Shown: positions 25,914 to 35,188 of the stretch, piece after piece
Layout of the letters: each line of letters starts with the position of its first letter
Position numbering within the stretch: the first letter of the stretch is position 1
Assembly: GCF_900108305.1 (NCBI RefSeq)
Contig: NZ_FNUX01000006.1
Location: forward strand, 20,457 to 84,456
Direction of reading: 5' to 3'
DNA: 64,000 nucleotides
From: Nitrosomonas ureae
Lineage (GTDB): Bacteria > Pseudomonadota > Gammaproteobacteria > Burkholderiales > Nitrosomonadaceae
Program-made: the position numbers and the translations under genes
Notes under the pieces: model-generated
What the model was told of the DNA's origin: nothing
The model's input: only the letters and a program-made list of their open reading frames with translations
Databases searched by the model: none

Positions 25914-26789
25914 TTATTGCCTTTTCCGATTAGATAATTCATAAACTGTTTTCTCACGCAACTTAAATAAATCAATAGCGTGTTGAAAACTTTCAGAATG
26001 CCCAGCAAACAACAATCCATCAGAGGCTAACAATGGCACAAATTTTTCCAAAATTTTGTATTGCGTTTTTTTATCAAAATAAATCATTACGTTGCGGCAA
26101 AATATCGCATCAAATGGACCTCGAATTGGCCAATTATCATCAAGCAAATTCAATTTCCGGAAGGTAATCATATTCCGTAACTCGGGACGAACTCTTGCCG
26201 AACCATCATGAGAACCTTTACCTTTCAAAAAAAACTGCTTAAGTTTTTCCTTAGGTAATTTTTCCAATTTATCCAACGGATAAATGCCCATTTGAGCTTT
26301 TGCCAACACATTTGTATCCAAATCCGTAGCCAGAATATGTACGGGCGGGGTATATGACTTGAATGCTTGCACCATTGCCATTGCCATTGAGTATGGTTCT
26401 TCACCAGTCGATGAGGCGCTACACCAGAGTTGAATTTTGTCGCGATTCTTGCGCTTTTCCACATGCCGCTCGAGAATGGGGAAATGATGCTGTTCACGAA
26501 AAAAGGCGGTAAGATTCGTTGTCAAGGCATTAGTAAATGCTTCCCACTCTTCCGGATTACCGCGTTCTAAATAGTCCAGGTATTCATCAAAACTATCAAA
26601 ACCCGTCGCACGTAACCGTCTGGCAAGCCGGCTATACACCATGTTCTGCTTACCAGTTGAAAGTGAAATACCCGCATGCTTGTATATCAGCTTTCTAACA
26701 CGTTCAAAATCAGTCTGAGTAAAATTATATTCGCGCACTTTACTATCAGAGTTATCTTCGATATCTGTTATTAACCCCATAATTTCCAT
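25914..26789 (-). CDS. cheR: chemotaxis protein methyltransferase CheR
   Basis: About 291 residues. N-terminal helical domain (about 20-90), then a Rossmann SAM-binding domain: N-L-T-A-F-F-R-E, W-C-S-A-S-S-T-G-E-E-P-Y-S (SAM loop), I-L-A-T-D-L-D and I-F-C-R-N-V-M-I-Y-F-D. It methylates receptor glutamates with S-adenosylmethionine. Start uncertain: ATG at 26789 is used, ATG at 26780 (with GTGGA eight bases upstream) and TTG at 26795 are alternatives. A 180-base gap separates it from cheA. Confidence 0.95.
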   Translation of the reverse strand: MEIMGLITDIEDNSDSKVREYNFTQTDFERVRKLIYKHAGISLSTGKQNMVYSRLARRLRATGFDSFDEYLDYLERGNPEEWEAFTNALTTNLTAFFREQHHFPILERHVEKRKNRDKIQLWCSASSTGEEPYSMAMAMVQAFKSYTPPVHILATDLDTNVLAKAQMGIYPLDKLEKLPKEKLKQFFLKGKGSHDGSARVRPELRNMITFRKLNLLDDNWPIRGPFDAIFCRNVMIYFDKKTQYKILEKFVPLLASDGLLFAGHSESFQHAIDLFKLREKTVYELSNRKRQ

Positions 26790-26977
26790 CCACAAATAAG
26801 ATAAAATGCTATTTCGCGATAATTATTCAACATCAAACCAAAATCCAGGTTACTTCTTTGACAGCGACAGCTTCATAATCGGCTAAAATGACACGACGCA
26901 ACATGTTGATATTGCGGCAGAGTTCAGGCTATTTTTATTTGCCTTCTCTTTTTTCATAAAGGGTTAAGTAATGAGAT

Positions 26978-29164
26978 CTACACAAGCTCTTGCTGTGATG
27001 CCATCACCAGAGCCGCAGCATCAAGAATAAGCGCAACTTTGCCATCACCCATAATAGTCGCACCCGAAGCTCCCTGAACTCTACGGTAATTACTCTCCAG
27101 ACTCTTGATAACAACCTGATGTTGTCCAACCAGATCATCCACAAATAAAGCTGCTTTATGTCCTTCAGCCTCAAGAATGACAAGAATTCCTTTATGAATC
27201 TCTGTTACGCTCGGGCGCAAATTAAAGAACTCATGCAATGCGATCACTGGGAGATACTCACCTCTTACTTGCACTACACGCCCTTGTCCGCTCACTGTTT
27301 TAATATCGGTGGCCGCCGGCTGCAATGACTCGGTTATATAATTTAACGGGACAATAAACATTTGATCTCCCACAACCACAGATAATCCATCAAGTATGGC
27401 GAGCGTTAGTGGTAAGCGGATGGATATGCGTGTACCGGATCCAAATGTCGATTCAATATCGATACGCCCTCCCATACTCTGTATATTGCGTTTCACCACA
27501 TCCATACCAACACCACGGCCAGACACGTCTGTAACTTGATCCGCTGTTGAGAAGCCAGCTTCAAATATCAATAACCAGACTTCCTGATCAGTCATTGCAT
27601 CATGTACAGGAAAACCACGTTCTTTTGCTTTGGCAAGAATTTTCCCTCTATTTAGCCCTGCGCCATCATCGCTAACCTCGATAACGATACTTCCTCCCTG
27701 ATGAAAGGCTCTAAGAGTGATCGTGCCTTGCGCCGGTTTACCAGCAGCCATACGCTTTTCAGCTACTTCGACACCGTGATCCAGACTGTTTCTAACTAAG
27801 TGTGTCAAAGGATCAGCAATTTTCTCGATTAACCCTTTATCAAGCTCTGTATTTTCGCCAACAGTTCTCAACTCCACGCGCTTATTCAATTTCGCTGCCA
27901 AATCACGTACAACTCGTGGATATCGGCTAAATACAAAACTGATTGGCATCATACGAATTGACATCACAGATTCTTGCAAATCTCGTGTGTTCCGTTCCAA
28001 TTGACTCATTCCGCTATACAATTTTTCGAACAATACCGGATCATACTGAGAAGCTGTTTGCGCAAGCATTGCTTGAGTAATTACCAATTCCCCAACTAAA
28101 TTAATCATTTGATCAACTTTCTCTATACTGACCCGGATAGATGACGTTTCGCTAGCAGAGGCTGCTGCATTAGTTTTTCCAAAAGATTTATTGGTAACTT
28201 GGGATTCATTTTTATTGCTGCACGTATTCGGCAACTGTGCTTGGTCCAGGCCAGTTTCTGAATCTTCTATATTCTTTGGTACAGCGGGTGCTCCAGGAAA
28301 AAAACCGTAACCTGATACCGAAGACGCCTCACACGTCAATTCGTCTACTTCCGCTAAAGCCCCTGTATCATGGATTGATTCACTCAGGATCTCAATTTCT
28401 GCTACCTTGGCTGGAGTATTATCAATCGTAGTCGCTTCAATTTTAAGACTCGCGGGATCGACCACGAATGCCAAAGTTTCCCAAACATCTTCTTCACTAC
28501 TACTTGTGGTCAGTGCTAATTTATAGCGCCCCTCCACATTTACCGGCGTAAGATTCTCCAGATTACCCAACCCCTTTAAATTAGAGAATAAATTCTCAAG
28601 TGCTGTACTACTCAAATCCGTACTGGAAAACTCGATAATAAAACTAAGCCCTGCGGCAATATTCTCATGAGAAACTTTATCTACACCGGAACCAACATCA
28701 ATCTCTTGCGACACTGGCTTAGCCTTAGTATCAGAAAAAACTGTTTTGGTATCTACTATCGATGCAGCTTCCTGCGTATCCTCACTTAATCTTTTAAGTT
28801 CTTCACAAATGGCTTCAGCAACAGTGGGATCAGCTTGCCCTTCTCCACGATGCCCATCCAATTGGGCTTTGATAACGTCCCCGGCCTTTAAAAAAGCATC
28901 GACCATCTCACTACGTACCTCAAGCTCACCCTTACGTAATCTATCAAGTAGTGTCTCCAACATATGCGTCATCTCCGTCATATCTGTAAAACCAAATGTT
29001 CCTGCTCCACCCTTAATAGAATGAGCAGCACGAAATATAGCGTTTAAATCCTCCAAATCGGGCGAATTCACATCCAGTCTGAGTAAACACGCCTCCATAT
29101 CCGCAAGTAACTCTGAGGATTCTTCAAAAAATATCTCATAAAACTGTTCAAGATCTGTACTCAT
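26978..29164 (-). CDS. cheA: chemotaxis sensor histidine kinase CheA
   Basis: 728 residues. HPt domain with phosphorylated His48 (A-A-H-S-I-K-G-G-A); a second, atypical region (about 160-250, with S-S-S-E-E-D-V-W-E-T-L) in place of a clear P2 CheY-binding domain; dimerisation helices (I-N-L-V-G-E-L-V-I-T-Q); ATPase with N box L-V-R-N-S-L-D-H-G, G1 D-D-G-A-G and G2 G-R-G-V-G-M-D; C-terminal CheW-like domain. It relays receptor signals to CheY and CheB. No cheW or receptor gene is in this cluster, so they must be elsewhere. Confidence 0.96.
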   Translation of the reverse strand: MSTDLEQFYEIFFEESSELLADMEACLLRLDVNSPDLEDLNAIFRAAHSIKGGAGTFGFTDMTEMTHMLETLLDRLRKGELEVRSEMVDAFLKAGDVIKAQLDGHRGEGQADPTVAEAICEELKRLSEDTQEAASIVDTKTVFSDTKAKPVSQEIDVGSGVDKVSHENIAAGLSFIIEFSSTDLSSTALENLFSNLKGLGNLENLTPVNVEGRYKLALTTSSSEEDVWETLAFVVDPASLKIEATTIDNTPAKVAEIEILSESIHDTGALAEVDELTCEASSVSGYGFFPGAPAVPKNIEDSETGLDQAQLPNTCSNKNESQVTNKSFGKTNAAASASETSSIRVSIEKVDQMINLVGELVITQAMLAQTASQYDPVLFEKLYSGMSQLERNTRDLQESVMSIRMMPISFVFSRYPRVVRDLAAKLNKRVELRTVGENTELDKGLIEKIADPLTHLVRNSLDHGVEVAEKRMAAGKPAQGTITLRAFHQGGSIVIEVSDDGAGLNRGKILAKAKERGFPVHDAMTDQEVWLLIFEAGFSTADQVTDVSGRGVGMDVVKRNIQSMGGRIDIESTFGSGTRISIRLPLTLAILDGLSVVVGDQMFIVPLNYITESLQPAATDIKTVSGQGRVVQVRGEYLPVIALHEFFNLRPSVTEIHKGILVILEAEGHKAALFVDDLVGQHQVVIKSLESNYRRVQGASGATIMGDGKVALILDAAALVMASQQELV

Positions 29165-29302
29165 GAGAACCCCTATTTCAAGTTGAATTGTTTGATTAAC
29201 GCTTTAAAGAAAGAAACTCAATATTAGAGAAACAACAAAACATTTACTCTTTGAGAGTAGAAGGTTATTTAAACCTATTATTCCGCTTAGAAATATTATT
29301 TT

Positions 29303-29668
29303 CTAACCAATAACTTTACCGATTACTTCCAATAATCTTTTGGGATCAAATGGTTTCACTAGCCATCCCGTCGCTCCCGCCGCTCTACCTTTTGCTTTTA
29401 TTTCATCACTGGATTCAGTGGTCAATATCAAGATAGGAATATTTTTGTATTGGGCTAATTTCCGCAGCAACTCAAGTAACTTTAATCCATCCATGCGAGG
29501 CATATTGATGTCGGTTAGTATTAGATTAATTTGATGATGACTTGCCTTATCGAAAGCATCTTGACCATCAACTGCTTCAATGACTTCATAACCTGCACCT
29601 TTAAGTGTAAAAGTTACCATCTGCCGGATTGACGCAGAATCATCCACTGCAAGTATCGTTTTAGCCAT
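29303..29668 (-). CDS. cheY: CheY-type response regulator
   Basis: 121 residues, a stand-alone receiver domain. Asp9/Asp10 and phosphoacceptor Asp53 (L-I-L-T-D-I-N-M-P), Thr in L-T-T-E and Lys in V-K-P-F-D are all present. The start has AAGGAG upstream. The sequence (KTILAVDDSASIRQMVTFTL) is of the CheY type that sits next to CheA and either acts on the flagellar motor or as a phosphate sink. Directly upstream of cheA and downstream of a possible CheZ-like protein. Confidence 0.93.
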   Translation of the reverse strand: MAKTILAVDDSASIRQMVTFTLKGAGYEVIEAVDGQDAFDKASHHQINLILTDINMPRMDGLKLLELLRKLAQYKNIPILILTTESSDEIKAKGRAAGATGWLVKPFDPKRLLEVIGKVIG

Positions 29669-29730
29669 TTACTTTACTCCTTTGCTGATAATATTAAGTT
29701 GCCCGACAGAAAATACCCGTTAAGCATTTT

Positions 29731-30315
29731 TTAAAAAACCTCAACATCGCCCATCTGCATTCCTTGCTGCACAACGGGCTTTTTTTTGCTTTTATTCTTC
29801 ACTACATCAACTGCTTTAGAGATTCCTGAATGTATTGAATCCAAAGCTTCACTTTCAGTTTTTCCCTGCCAACCACCTTGCCGATCAATACGTTGCAATT
29901 CAACATTTAACATTTCCACTTGACGCGTAGTGTGGGCAAGCAATTGCGCAACTAAATCACCAAACTGCAAGGAGGTAATTGCCATTTCCAACTCTTGCTC
30001 GATTTGATTAGCAATAACCATTTGTTTCTCCAATAACTCATTAATGCAGCTATTTCCTTCAGGAGCGGCCATTCTTTCAATCGCTAGAACCATTTCATGA
30101 TGAGACTCAGTTAATTTACTTATATACCTGAAGTTAATAACTAAATTATTAACTGCGTCACTAACCAATCTTTCAGCCTGATTCAAATCCTCTTTGATAC
30201 CCATGAAATACTCATCGGCAGCGTTATTGCATATAACTTTATCCTTATCTTCCAGCACCGATTTGCCTTCAGATTTATTATCAAGCTTGTCGCTAACTGA
30301 TTGCAGCTCAGTCAT
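29731..30315 (-). CDS. helical chemotaxis-associated protein, possible CheZ-like phosphatase
   Basis: 194 residues, almost wholly helical, no membrane segment. The middle contains A-I-T-S-L-Q-F-G-D-L-V-A-Q-L-L, where Asp120 and Gln124 form the D-x-x-x-Q pattern that in E. coli CheZ (Asp143, Gln147) is catalytic for CheY-P dephosphorylation. The C-terminal tail is basic, then ends in an acidic-hydrophobic motif (G-D-V-E-V-F), reminiscent of the CheZ C-terminal CheY-binding peptide. Position next to cheY fits. Overall similarity to CheZ is otherwise low by eye, so this is an inference; a related coiled-coil adaptor is the alternative. Confidence 0.55.
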   Translation of the reverse strand: MTELQSVSDKLDNKSEGKSVLEDKDKVICNNAADEYFMGIKEDLNQAERLVSDAVNNLVINFRYISKLTESHHEMVLAIERMAAPEGNSCINELLEKQMVIANQIEQELEMAITSLQFGDLVAQLLAHTTRQVEMLNVELQRIDRQGGWQGKTESEALDSIHSGISKAVDVVKNKSKKKPVVQQGMQMGDVEVF

Positions 30316-30488
30316 AATTTTTCCTCGGCACTTGTTTTATTCGAAGTCATTATCGCAATCGTTTGATACAGAAACCTATTACTATTAGTTGGGAAAATTC
30401 TTTGTGAACCAATGACATTCATCAATTCCGATTAGTTATATATCAATACTCAAAAACTTAAAAATAATCCGATAACATGACCAATCTT

Positions 30489-31727
30489 TCAGTTGGCAAC
30501 TTCACTGATTCGATTTGCCCAACCAATTGCTTGTATCTCGATATCTGCCAATTCACTCAGACTTAGAAAACCAAGTTCAGTCAATATCAATTGAATCACA
30601 GCAACATCTCCTTTCTCATTAGCTTCTATTAACTTCAGTTCTTGACCTAAACGCCCTTCCCGGTTCAATAGCGCTTGACTCATATCATCAGGAATTTCCA
30701 ATTTATCGACAATTTTCTGCATCTCAATGCCCAGCAGCACATTAAGCAGAGATAATATACCGACCATAAAAGCTCTTTCTTGATGATTCTTATCATGAGG
30801 CCGTTCCGCTGTTGCAATTAATTCCATTAATTTGCCTCGTGCTGCAGCTGTCTGCATTAATGCATTGGACATATTTTCATTAGACTGATCAGCTGTATAG
30901 AGCAGCAATTGCACCCACCTTTGCAACTGCTTTCGTCCCATTATCATAATCGCATGCTTGATCGAGTTGATTTTTTGTGGCAATCCACTTGCTACAGAAT
31001 TCACCATTCGCATCAAGTTGTAACTTAGTCCGGGCTGATGCTTAAATTCCTTCTCTATTTCTTCAATATCGCTATCCCCCATCACTAGTGTCAGTAATTT
31101 CAATAGCGACAACTTTCCTGGGTCAGCTCGCTTTACAGACAACACTTCAGGTTTTGCAAAATAAAATCCCTGAAACATCTGGAATCCAAGCTGCATACAG
31201 TTGCTTTCTTGTTCACGAGTTTCCACTTTTAAAGCCAAAAGCAATACTGGCCAACGATTCAACTCAGTTACCAATTTAGAAAGTTCATTTTTCTCCAGTT
31301 CAAGCACATTCACTTTAACCACACTGACCAATGGCAGCAATTGCTCGACCTTTTCATTTATGGCAACCGCATTATCCAGCGCGAATTGATATCCTTTTTG
31401 CTTCAATTCACTACATCGCTGCATAAAATCGGCTGTCAGCGTCGTTGTTTCCTTTATTTCGAGTACTACATGTTTACTGGGTAGCAAGCTAATGATATCG
31501 CTCATCACTAGCGCTGGATCCGCATTGATAAAACCTCGCTGTTTGCCCAGCACATTCTGAATACCCAACTGACAATAAGCATTGATGATGACATTTGCGG
31601 ATGCGGATAAGTCGTTACTAATACTAATCTCCTCATCAGCTTCTTCTTGCCTGAAGAGCAATTCAAAGGCCACCAAATTTTGATTACGATCAAGAATAGG
31701 CTGCCGCCCAAGAAAGAAACCTTCCAT
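30489..31727 (-). CDS. EAL and HDOD domain signalling protein
   Basis: 412 residues. The N-terminal half is an EAL-like domain starting F-L-G-R-Q-P-I-L-D-R-N-Q-N-L-V-A-F-E-L-L-F-R, in which the E-A-L signature is replaced by E-L-L and several metal ligands seem absent, as in the YuxH/CdgJ type; catalytic c-di-GMP hydrolysis is therefore doubtful. The second half (from about 200) is an HDOD domain (LLKLLTLVMGDSDIEEIEKEF, LSYNLMRMVNS, I-K-H-A-I-M-I-M-G-R). Good SD GGGGGAG. Sits upstream of the CheZ-like gene, linking second-messenger signalling with the chemotaxis operon. Confidence 0.88.
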   Translation of the reverse strand: MEGFFLGRQPILDRNQNLVAFELLFRQEEADEEISISNDLSASANVIINAYCQLGIQNVLGKQRGFINADPALVMSDIISLLPSKHVVLEIKETTTLTADFMQRCSELKQKGYQFALDNAVAINEKVEQLLPLVSVVKVNVLELEKNELSKLVTELNRWPVLLLALKVETREQESNCMQLGFQMFQGFYFAKPEVLSVKRADPGKLSLLKLLTLVMGDSDIEEIEKEFKHQPGLSYNLMRMVNSVASGLPQKINSIKHAIMIMGRKQLQRWVQLLLYTADQSNENMSNALMQTAAARGKLMELIATAERPHDKNHQERAFMVGILSLLNVLLGIEMQKIVDKLEIPDDMSQALLNREGRLGQELKLIEANEKGDVAVIQLILTELGFLSLSELADIEIQAIGWANRISEVAN

Positions 31728-31877
31728 TTACTCCCCCACACTAACCAAGCAATATAAAGAAACGCTTAAGCACACCGGCTCTGTCTATTTCTCTGACTTT
31801 CTTCATTATTCACAAACATATTTTTCTAAGATTCATATAATGGAAAAAATGATCTTTCATCCCAATCTTGCGCCAGG

Positions 31878-32678
31878 TTAAACGAAGGCAGGAATTGCTC
31901 TGTTTTTCCCTGTTCGCTTTGCTTGATAAAGCGCTTTATCGGCACGGCTTATAACTGAATTCTGGTGCTCTCCAAATGAGCGCAATGCAACGCCAGCACT
32001 AAAAGTTATTGGCATTGATTCGTTATCGATTTGTAAAGAGAAACTTCTTTCCAAGTTATTTTGTAACCGCTGGATTATAGTTAATGCATTTTCCAGCTCA
32101 ACCTCGGGCAATAAAATCACAAATTCCTCGCCACCAAAACGTGCGACTATATCGGAAGGCCGCAATGTTTCCTTAGCGACAGTAACTAAGTTAATGAGTA
32201 CACTATCCCCGTATTGATGGCCAAAATTGTCATTAATATTCTTAAAATTATCCAGATCAATCAGAACCACCCCCAATGATTGCGCATTTCTGTCGGCACG
32301 CGCTGCTTCACGCTTAAAAATATCATCAAGACCACGGCGATTGAATGCACCCGTCATTTGATCTGTCTGCACAAGTCCTCGCAGTTGCTCCAACTCATCT
32401 TTCAATAATTCAATCTTCTGCTCCGCTCGTTTTACCTGCTCCTGAGCAACAAAAACCTCATCGCTAAATTTCAATCCTCGCGTCTCGGCTAACACGACAT
32501 CCAGAATCCGAATGATTTCATCAGCATTATGTGTTTTACGAATTTGTTCGGCGTAATGTTCTACTTGCTTATAATAATCTTCAGAACCAATCATGGATTT
32601 CTGCTCACTGCTAATAGCATTAGTCGATTTCACCAATCTCAATATTCTTTTTTGCTTATGATTAATAGCCTCTTGCAT
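31878..32678 (-). CDS. diguanylate cyclase (GGDEF domain)
   Basis: 266 residues. A helical, coiled-coil N-terminal part (1-100, including V-K-R-A-E-Q-K-I-E-L-L-K-D-E-L) leads into a GGDEF domain. The active-site motif is G-G-E-E-F at 182-186; an RxxD product-inhibition site (Arg173, Asp176) sits five residues before it, and L-V-Q-T-D-Q-M-T-G-A-F-N-R-R-G is the usual domain start. It should make c-di-GMP from two GTP. No membrane segment, so likely cytoplasmic. AGGAGGA upstream of the ATG. First gene of the signalling cluster on this strand. Confidence 0.92.
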   Translation of the reverse strand: MQEAINHKQKRILRLVKSTNAISSEQKSMIGSEDYYKQVEHYAEQIRKTHNADEIIRILDVVLAETRGLKFSDEVFVAQEQVKRAEQKIELLKDELEQLRGLVQTDQMTGAFNRRGLDDIFKREAARADRNAQSLGVVLIDLDNFKNINDNFGHQYGDSVLINLVTVAKETLRPSDIVARFGGEEFVILLPEVELENALTIIQRLQNNLERSFSLQIDNESMPITFSAGVALRSFGEHQNSVISRADKALYQAKRTGKNRAIPAFV

Positions 32679-33002
32679 TTGCTATCCTCCTCAATTGACG
32701 ATATTAGATGCAGAACAAACCAGCAGGGGATAACTCGTTGGATTGCGAAGGAGAATCCGTCCTGATATAAACTGCCACGTCTGTAAGTTAACAGAACGTG
32801 GTTAGAACGGATGTAAAGAATAAAAAGGGAAATCGGGCGCTATTTACCGATAAGAATGGCTTCTATACTGACTTAGCAGTCTCTCTGAAAAGTGTCGAGC
32901 CATAGTTGTATGGATAAGCCACGTTAGAAACTGTGCGGGTAACGTCTTAAATGAAAAGCTCTGCCAATTGTGCACCTCAACAACAGACAAAATCTGAAAC
33001 AA
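32679..33002. other. intergenic region upstream of the signalling cluster
   Basis: 324 bases between the redoxin gene and the diguanylate cyclase, both leftward. An imperfect hairpin, CCACGTCTGT (32775-32784) with ACAG-A-ACGTGG (32791-32801), lies about 100 bases before the cyclase start and could end the redoxin transcript or regulate the cyclase. No gene seen. Confidence 0.4.
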
Positions 33003-33656
33003 TTATTTTTCTGCAATACAATGCTCCACCATTGCTTGCTTGTAATCAATACGGCCAAATGAAACATCTTTTAATTGACCTTTGCGATCAAATAAAATAC
33101 ACGAAGGTGTTCCTTGCAGTGCAAAGTTCTCGAAAGTCTCAGCTTTCATCGATTTCTGCTCCAGATAATGCCTGACTTGATGCAACACCGATCTTTTCTG
33201 CTCATCGTCCAGGTTCTCAAAATTCGGAAGAAATTCACCAGCATAGCGCAGCACGCGTTCATCAGTAACTTGCTCAGTTTCCGCCACAACGCGATCCATG
33301 CCCACTGCAAAAGGAATTTTCCATGGCAACTTACCCTCTGATAATATGCCATATTGATTCAGAGCCTTGAATGTTTCACCGACCACTTCGCCAGTAGTAA
33401 TTAATTTCTGCAAGTTCTCGAGCGTATTTTTGTCATAATCCTCAAACGCAGTGGCCAAACCGATGACAACCAATCCATGTTGATGGTAGCGTTCGTGCAG
33501 ATCGATAGCTGTAGGTAACGAATAAATAAAACAGCCCGGACAATTCACCTGAAAAACCTCGATCAACACCACCGAACCCACTAAATTATTTAACACAATC
33601 GGTCCCCCTTGCACCCAAGCGGCAACCGAAACATCAGAAAGCGAATGATTATTCAT
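33003..33656 (-). CDS. thioredoxin-fold redoxin (TlpA/AhpC-TSA type) with CPGC
   Basis: 217 residues without a signal peptide. The N-terminal half has a thioredoxin-like fold with C-P-G-C (in F-Q-V-N-C-P-G-C-F-I-Y) and the following G-L-V-V-I-G-L-A-T-A-F strand; a later T-P-S-C-I-L-F-D-R-K-G contains the cis-Pro segment. This suggests a cytoplasmic thiol-disulfide oxidoreductase or peroxidase-like protein; substrate unknown. It is divergent from the EVE-domain gene 103 bases away. Confidence 0.8.
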   Translation of the reverse strand: MNNHSLSDVSVAAWVQGGPIVLNNLVGSVVLIEVFQVNCPGCFIYSLPTAIDLHERYHQHGLVVIGLATAFEDYDKNTLENLQKLITTGEVVGETFKALNQYGILSEGKLPWKIPFAVGMDRVVAETEQVTDERVLRYAGEFLPNFENLDDEQKRSVLHQVRHYLEQKSMKAETFENFALQGTPSCILFDRKGQLKDVSFGRIDYKQAMVEHCIAEK

Positions 33657-33759
33657 GGTTAAAATAGTTAAAATAAATAATTAGAAACTCTGGCATATTA
33701 CAGAAGCTGGACACTATCATGCAGTATTTTTGATAAAAACAAATTAGAATCCGCCAAAA

Positions 33760-34215
33760 ATGCGTTACTGGTTAATGAAATCCGATCCTGATGAGTTCAG
33801 CATTGAGGACTTTGCAGCATTACCCAAACAGACCATAGCTTGGGAAGGCGTACGCAATTATCAATCACGCAATTTTATGCGCAATCAAATGAATACCGGT
33901 GACCAAGCCTTCTTCTATCATTCCTGCTGCAAAAATCCCGGCATCATGGGCATTGCAACTGTCAGCAGCCCCGCATATCCGGATGTTTCGCAATTCGATT
34001 CCGGCAGCAAGTATTTTGACCCCAAGGCATCAGTAAATAACCCGCGCTGGTTTAATGTTGAGCTTACCTTAACCAGAAGAATCCGTCTGATCTCGATCAG
34101 AGAACTCAGGCAGTATGAAGCGCTGTGTCGCATGCGGATACTGCAAACCGGTAACCGCTTATCGATCACCCCAGTTGATCCGGCCGAATGGCAATTTATC
34201 CTGAACCTGTTATGA
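33760..34215 (+). CDS. EVE domain protein (Thyn1-like)
   Basis: 151 residues, a single EVE domain (PUA-like fold): M-R-Y-W-L-M-K-S-D-P-D-E-F at the N-terminus, W-E-G-V-R-N-Y-Q-S-R-N-F-M-R and A-F-F-Y-H-S. The family is thought to bind modified bases in DNA or RNA; the bacterial stand-alone proteins have no settled function. Followed by a permease gene after 31 bases on the same strand, with ATG at 34247. Confidence 0.9.
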   Translation: MRYWLMKSDPDEFSIEDFAALPKQTIAWEGVRNYQSRNFMRNQMNTGDQAFFYHSCCKNPGIMGIATVSSPAYPDVSQFDSGSKYFDPKASVNNPRWFNVELTLTRRIRLISIRELRQYEALCRMRILQTGNRLSITPVDPAEWQFILNLL

Positions 34216-34246
34216 TCGCACTGGATTCTTTTTATCGAGACCGAAC

Positions 34247-35044
34247 ATGGAATGGTGGCTGATTTATCTTCTGACCGGTGCATTTGTAGGTTTCTTCGCC
34301 GGCTTGCTCGGCATCGGTGGCGGACTGATCATGGTGCCCGTGCTGATTACCGTATTTACTGCTCAGAATTTTCCCGTCGATCGCATCATGCATATGGCAC
34401 TCGGTACCACGATGGCCACCATCATTTTCACATCAATCACCAGCTTGCGCACTCATCATCAGCATGGCGCAGTAAATTGGCAAATTGTAAAAAATATTAC
34501 CCCCGGTATTTTTCTCGGCACTTTCGGCGGCGCAACTTTGGCGGGATCGATGACGGGCCAATTACTGAGCTCTATTTTTGTCATTTTTATCTTTTATGCC
34601 GCCACGCAGATGCTGCTGCAATTTCGTCCCGGCCCGATGTTTCAGCTACCTGGAAGAATCGGTATGTTACTTGCCGGCGGATTTATTGGCGCACTTTCCA
34701 GCCTGGTTGCTATTGGCGGTGGATTATTATCAGTGCCATTTCTTACTTTGTGCAAAGTCAAACTTCAACACGCTATCGGCACTGCCGCCGCCATCGGTTT
34801 TCCCATCGCGCTGGCCGGAACTATCGGCTATGTCGTCAATGGATTGATTCAATCGGATACACTTCCTGCCAACAGTTTAGGTTATGTCTATTTACCCGCA
34901 TTAATTTGGCTGGTATCCGCCAGCATGTTGACAGCGCCGCTCGGTGCAAGACTAACACATTCGACCCGAATCGCCATTTTAAGAACAATCTTTGTCGTAT
35001 TGCTTTATAGTTTGGGTATTAGAATGTTAATCAACTTAATTTGA
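34247..35044 (+). CDS. TSUP-family permease (TauE/SafE-like)
   Basis: 265 residues with about eight membrane segments. Two internal G-I-G-G-G repeats are visible: L-L-G-I-G-G-G-L-I-M-V-P-V-L near residue 20 and V-A-I-G-G-G-L-L-S-V-P-F-L near 155, typical of the two half-repeats of the TSUP/TauE-SafE family, which exports or imports sulfite, sulfonates or other small anions. Substrate cannot be inferred. Convergent with ppa. Confidence 0.9.
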   Translation: MEWWLIYLLTGAFVGFFAGLLGIGGGLIMVPVLITVFTAQNFPVDRIMHMALGTTMATIIFTSITSLRTHHQHGAVNWQIVKNITPGIFLGTFGGATLAGSMTGQLLSSIFVIFIFYAATQMLLQFRPGPMFQLPGRIGMLLAGGFIGALSSLVAIGGGLLSVPFLTLCKVKLQHAIGTAAAIGFPIALAGTIGYVVNGLIQSDTLPANSLGYVYLPALIWLVSASMLTAPLGARLTHSTRIAILRTIFVVLLYSLGIRMLINLI

Positions 35045-35188
35045 AGGGGAGATTTTTATTTATCTTATCGCAGTATCTCAACTGTAAGACTCCACCCCTT
35101 TTCATGGGTGCCCTGCTCAAGAAAACCGTCATTTCATCTCTGCGAATTCAACTTTTCACTTCTTAGCGGCGAGCTGCAGCAAAGCCCT

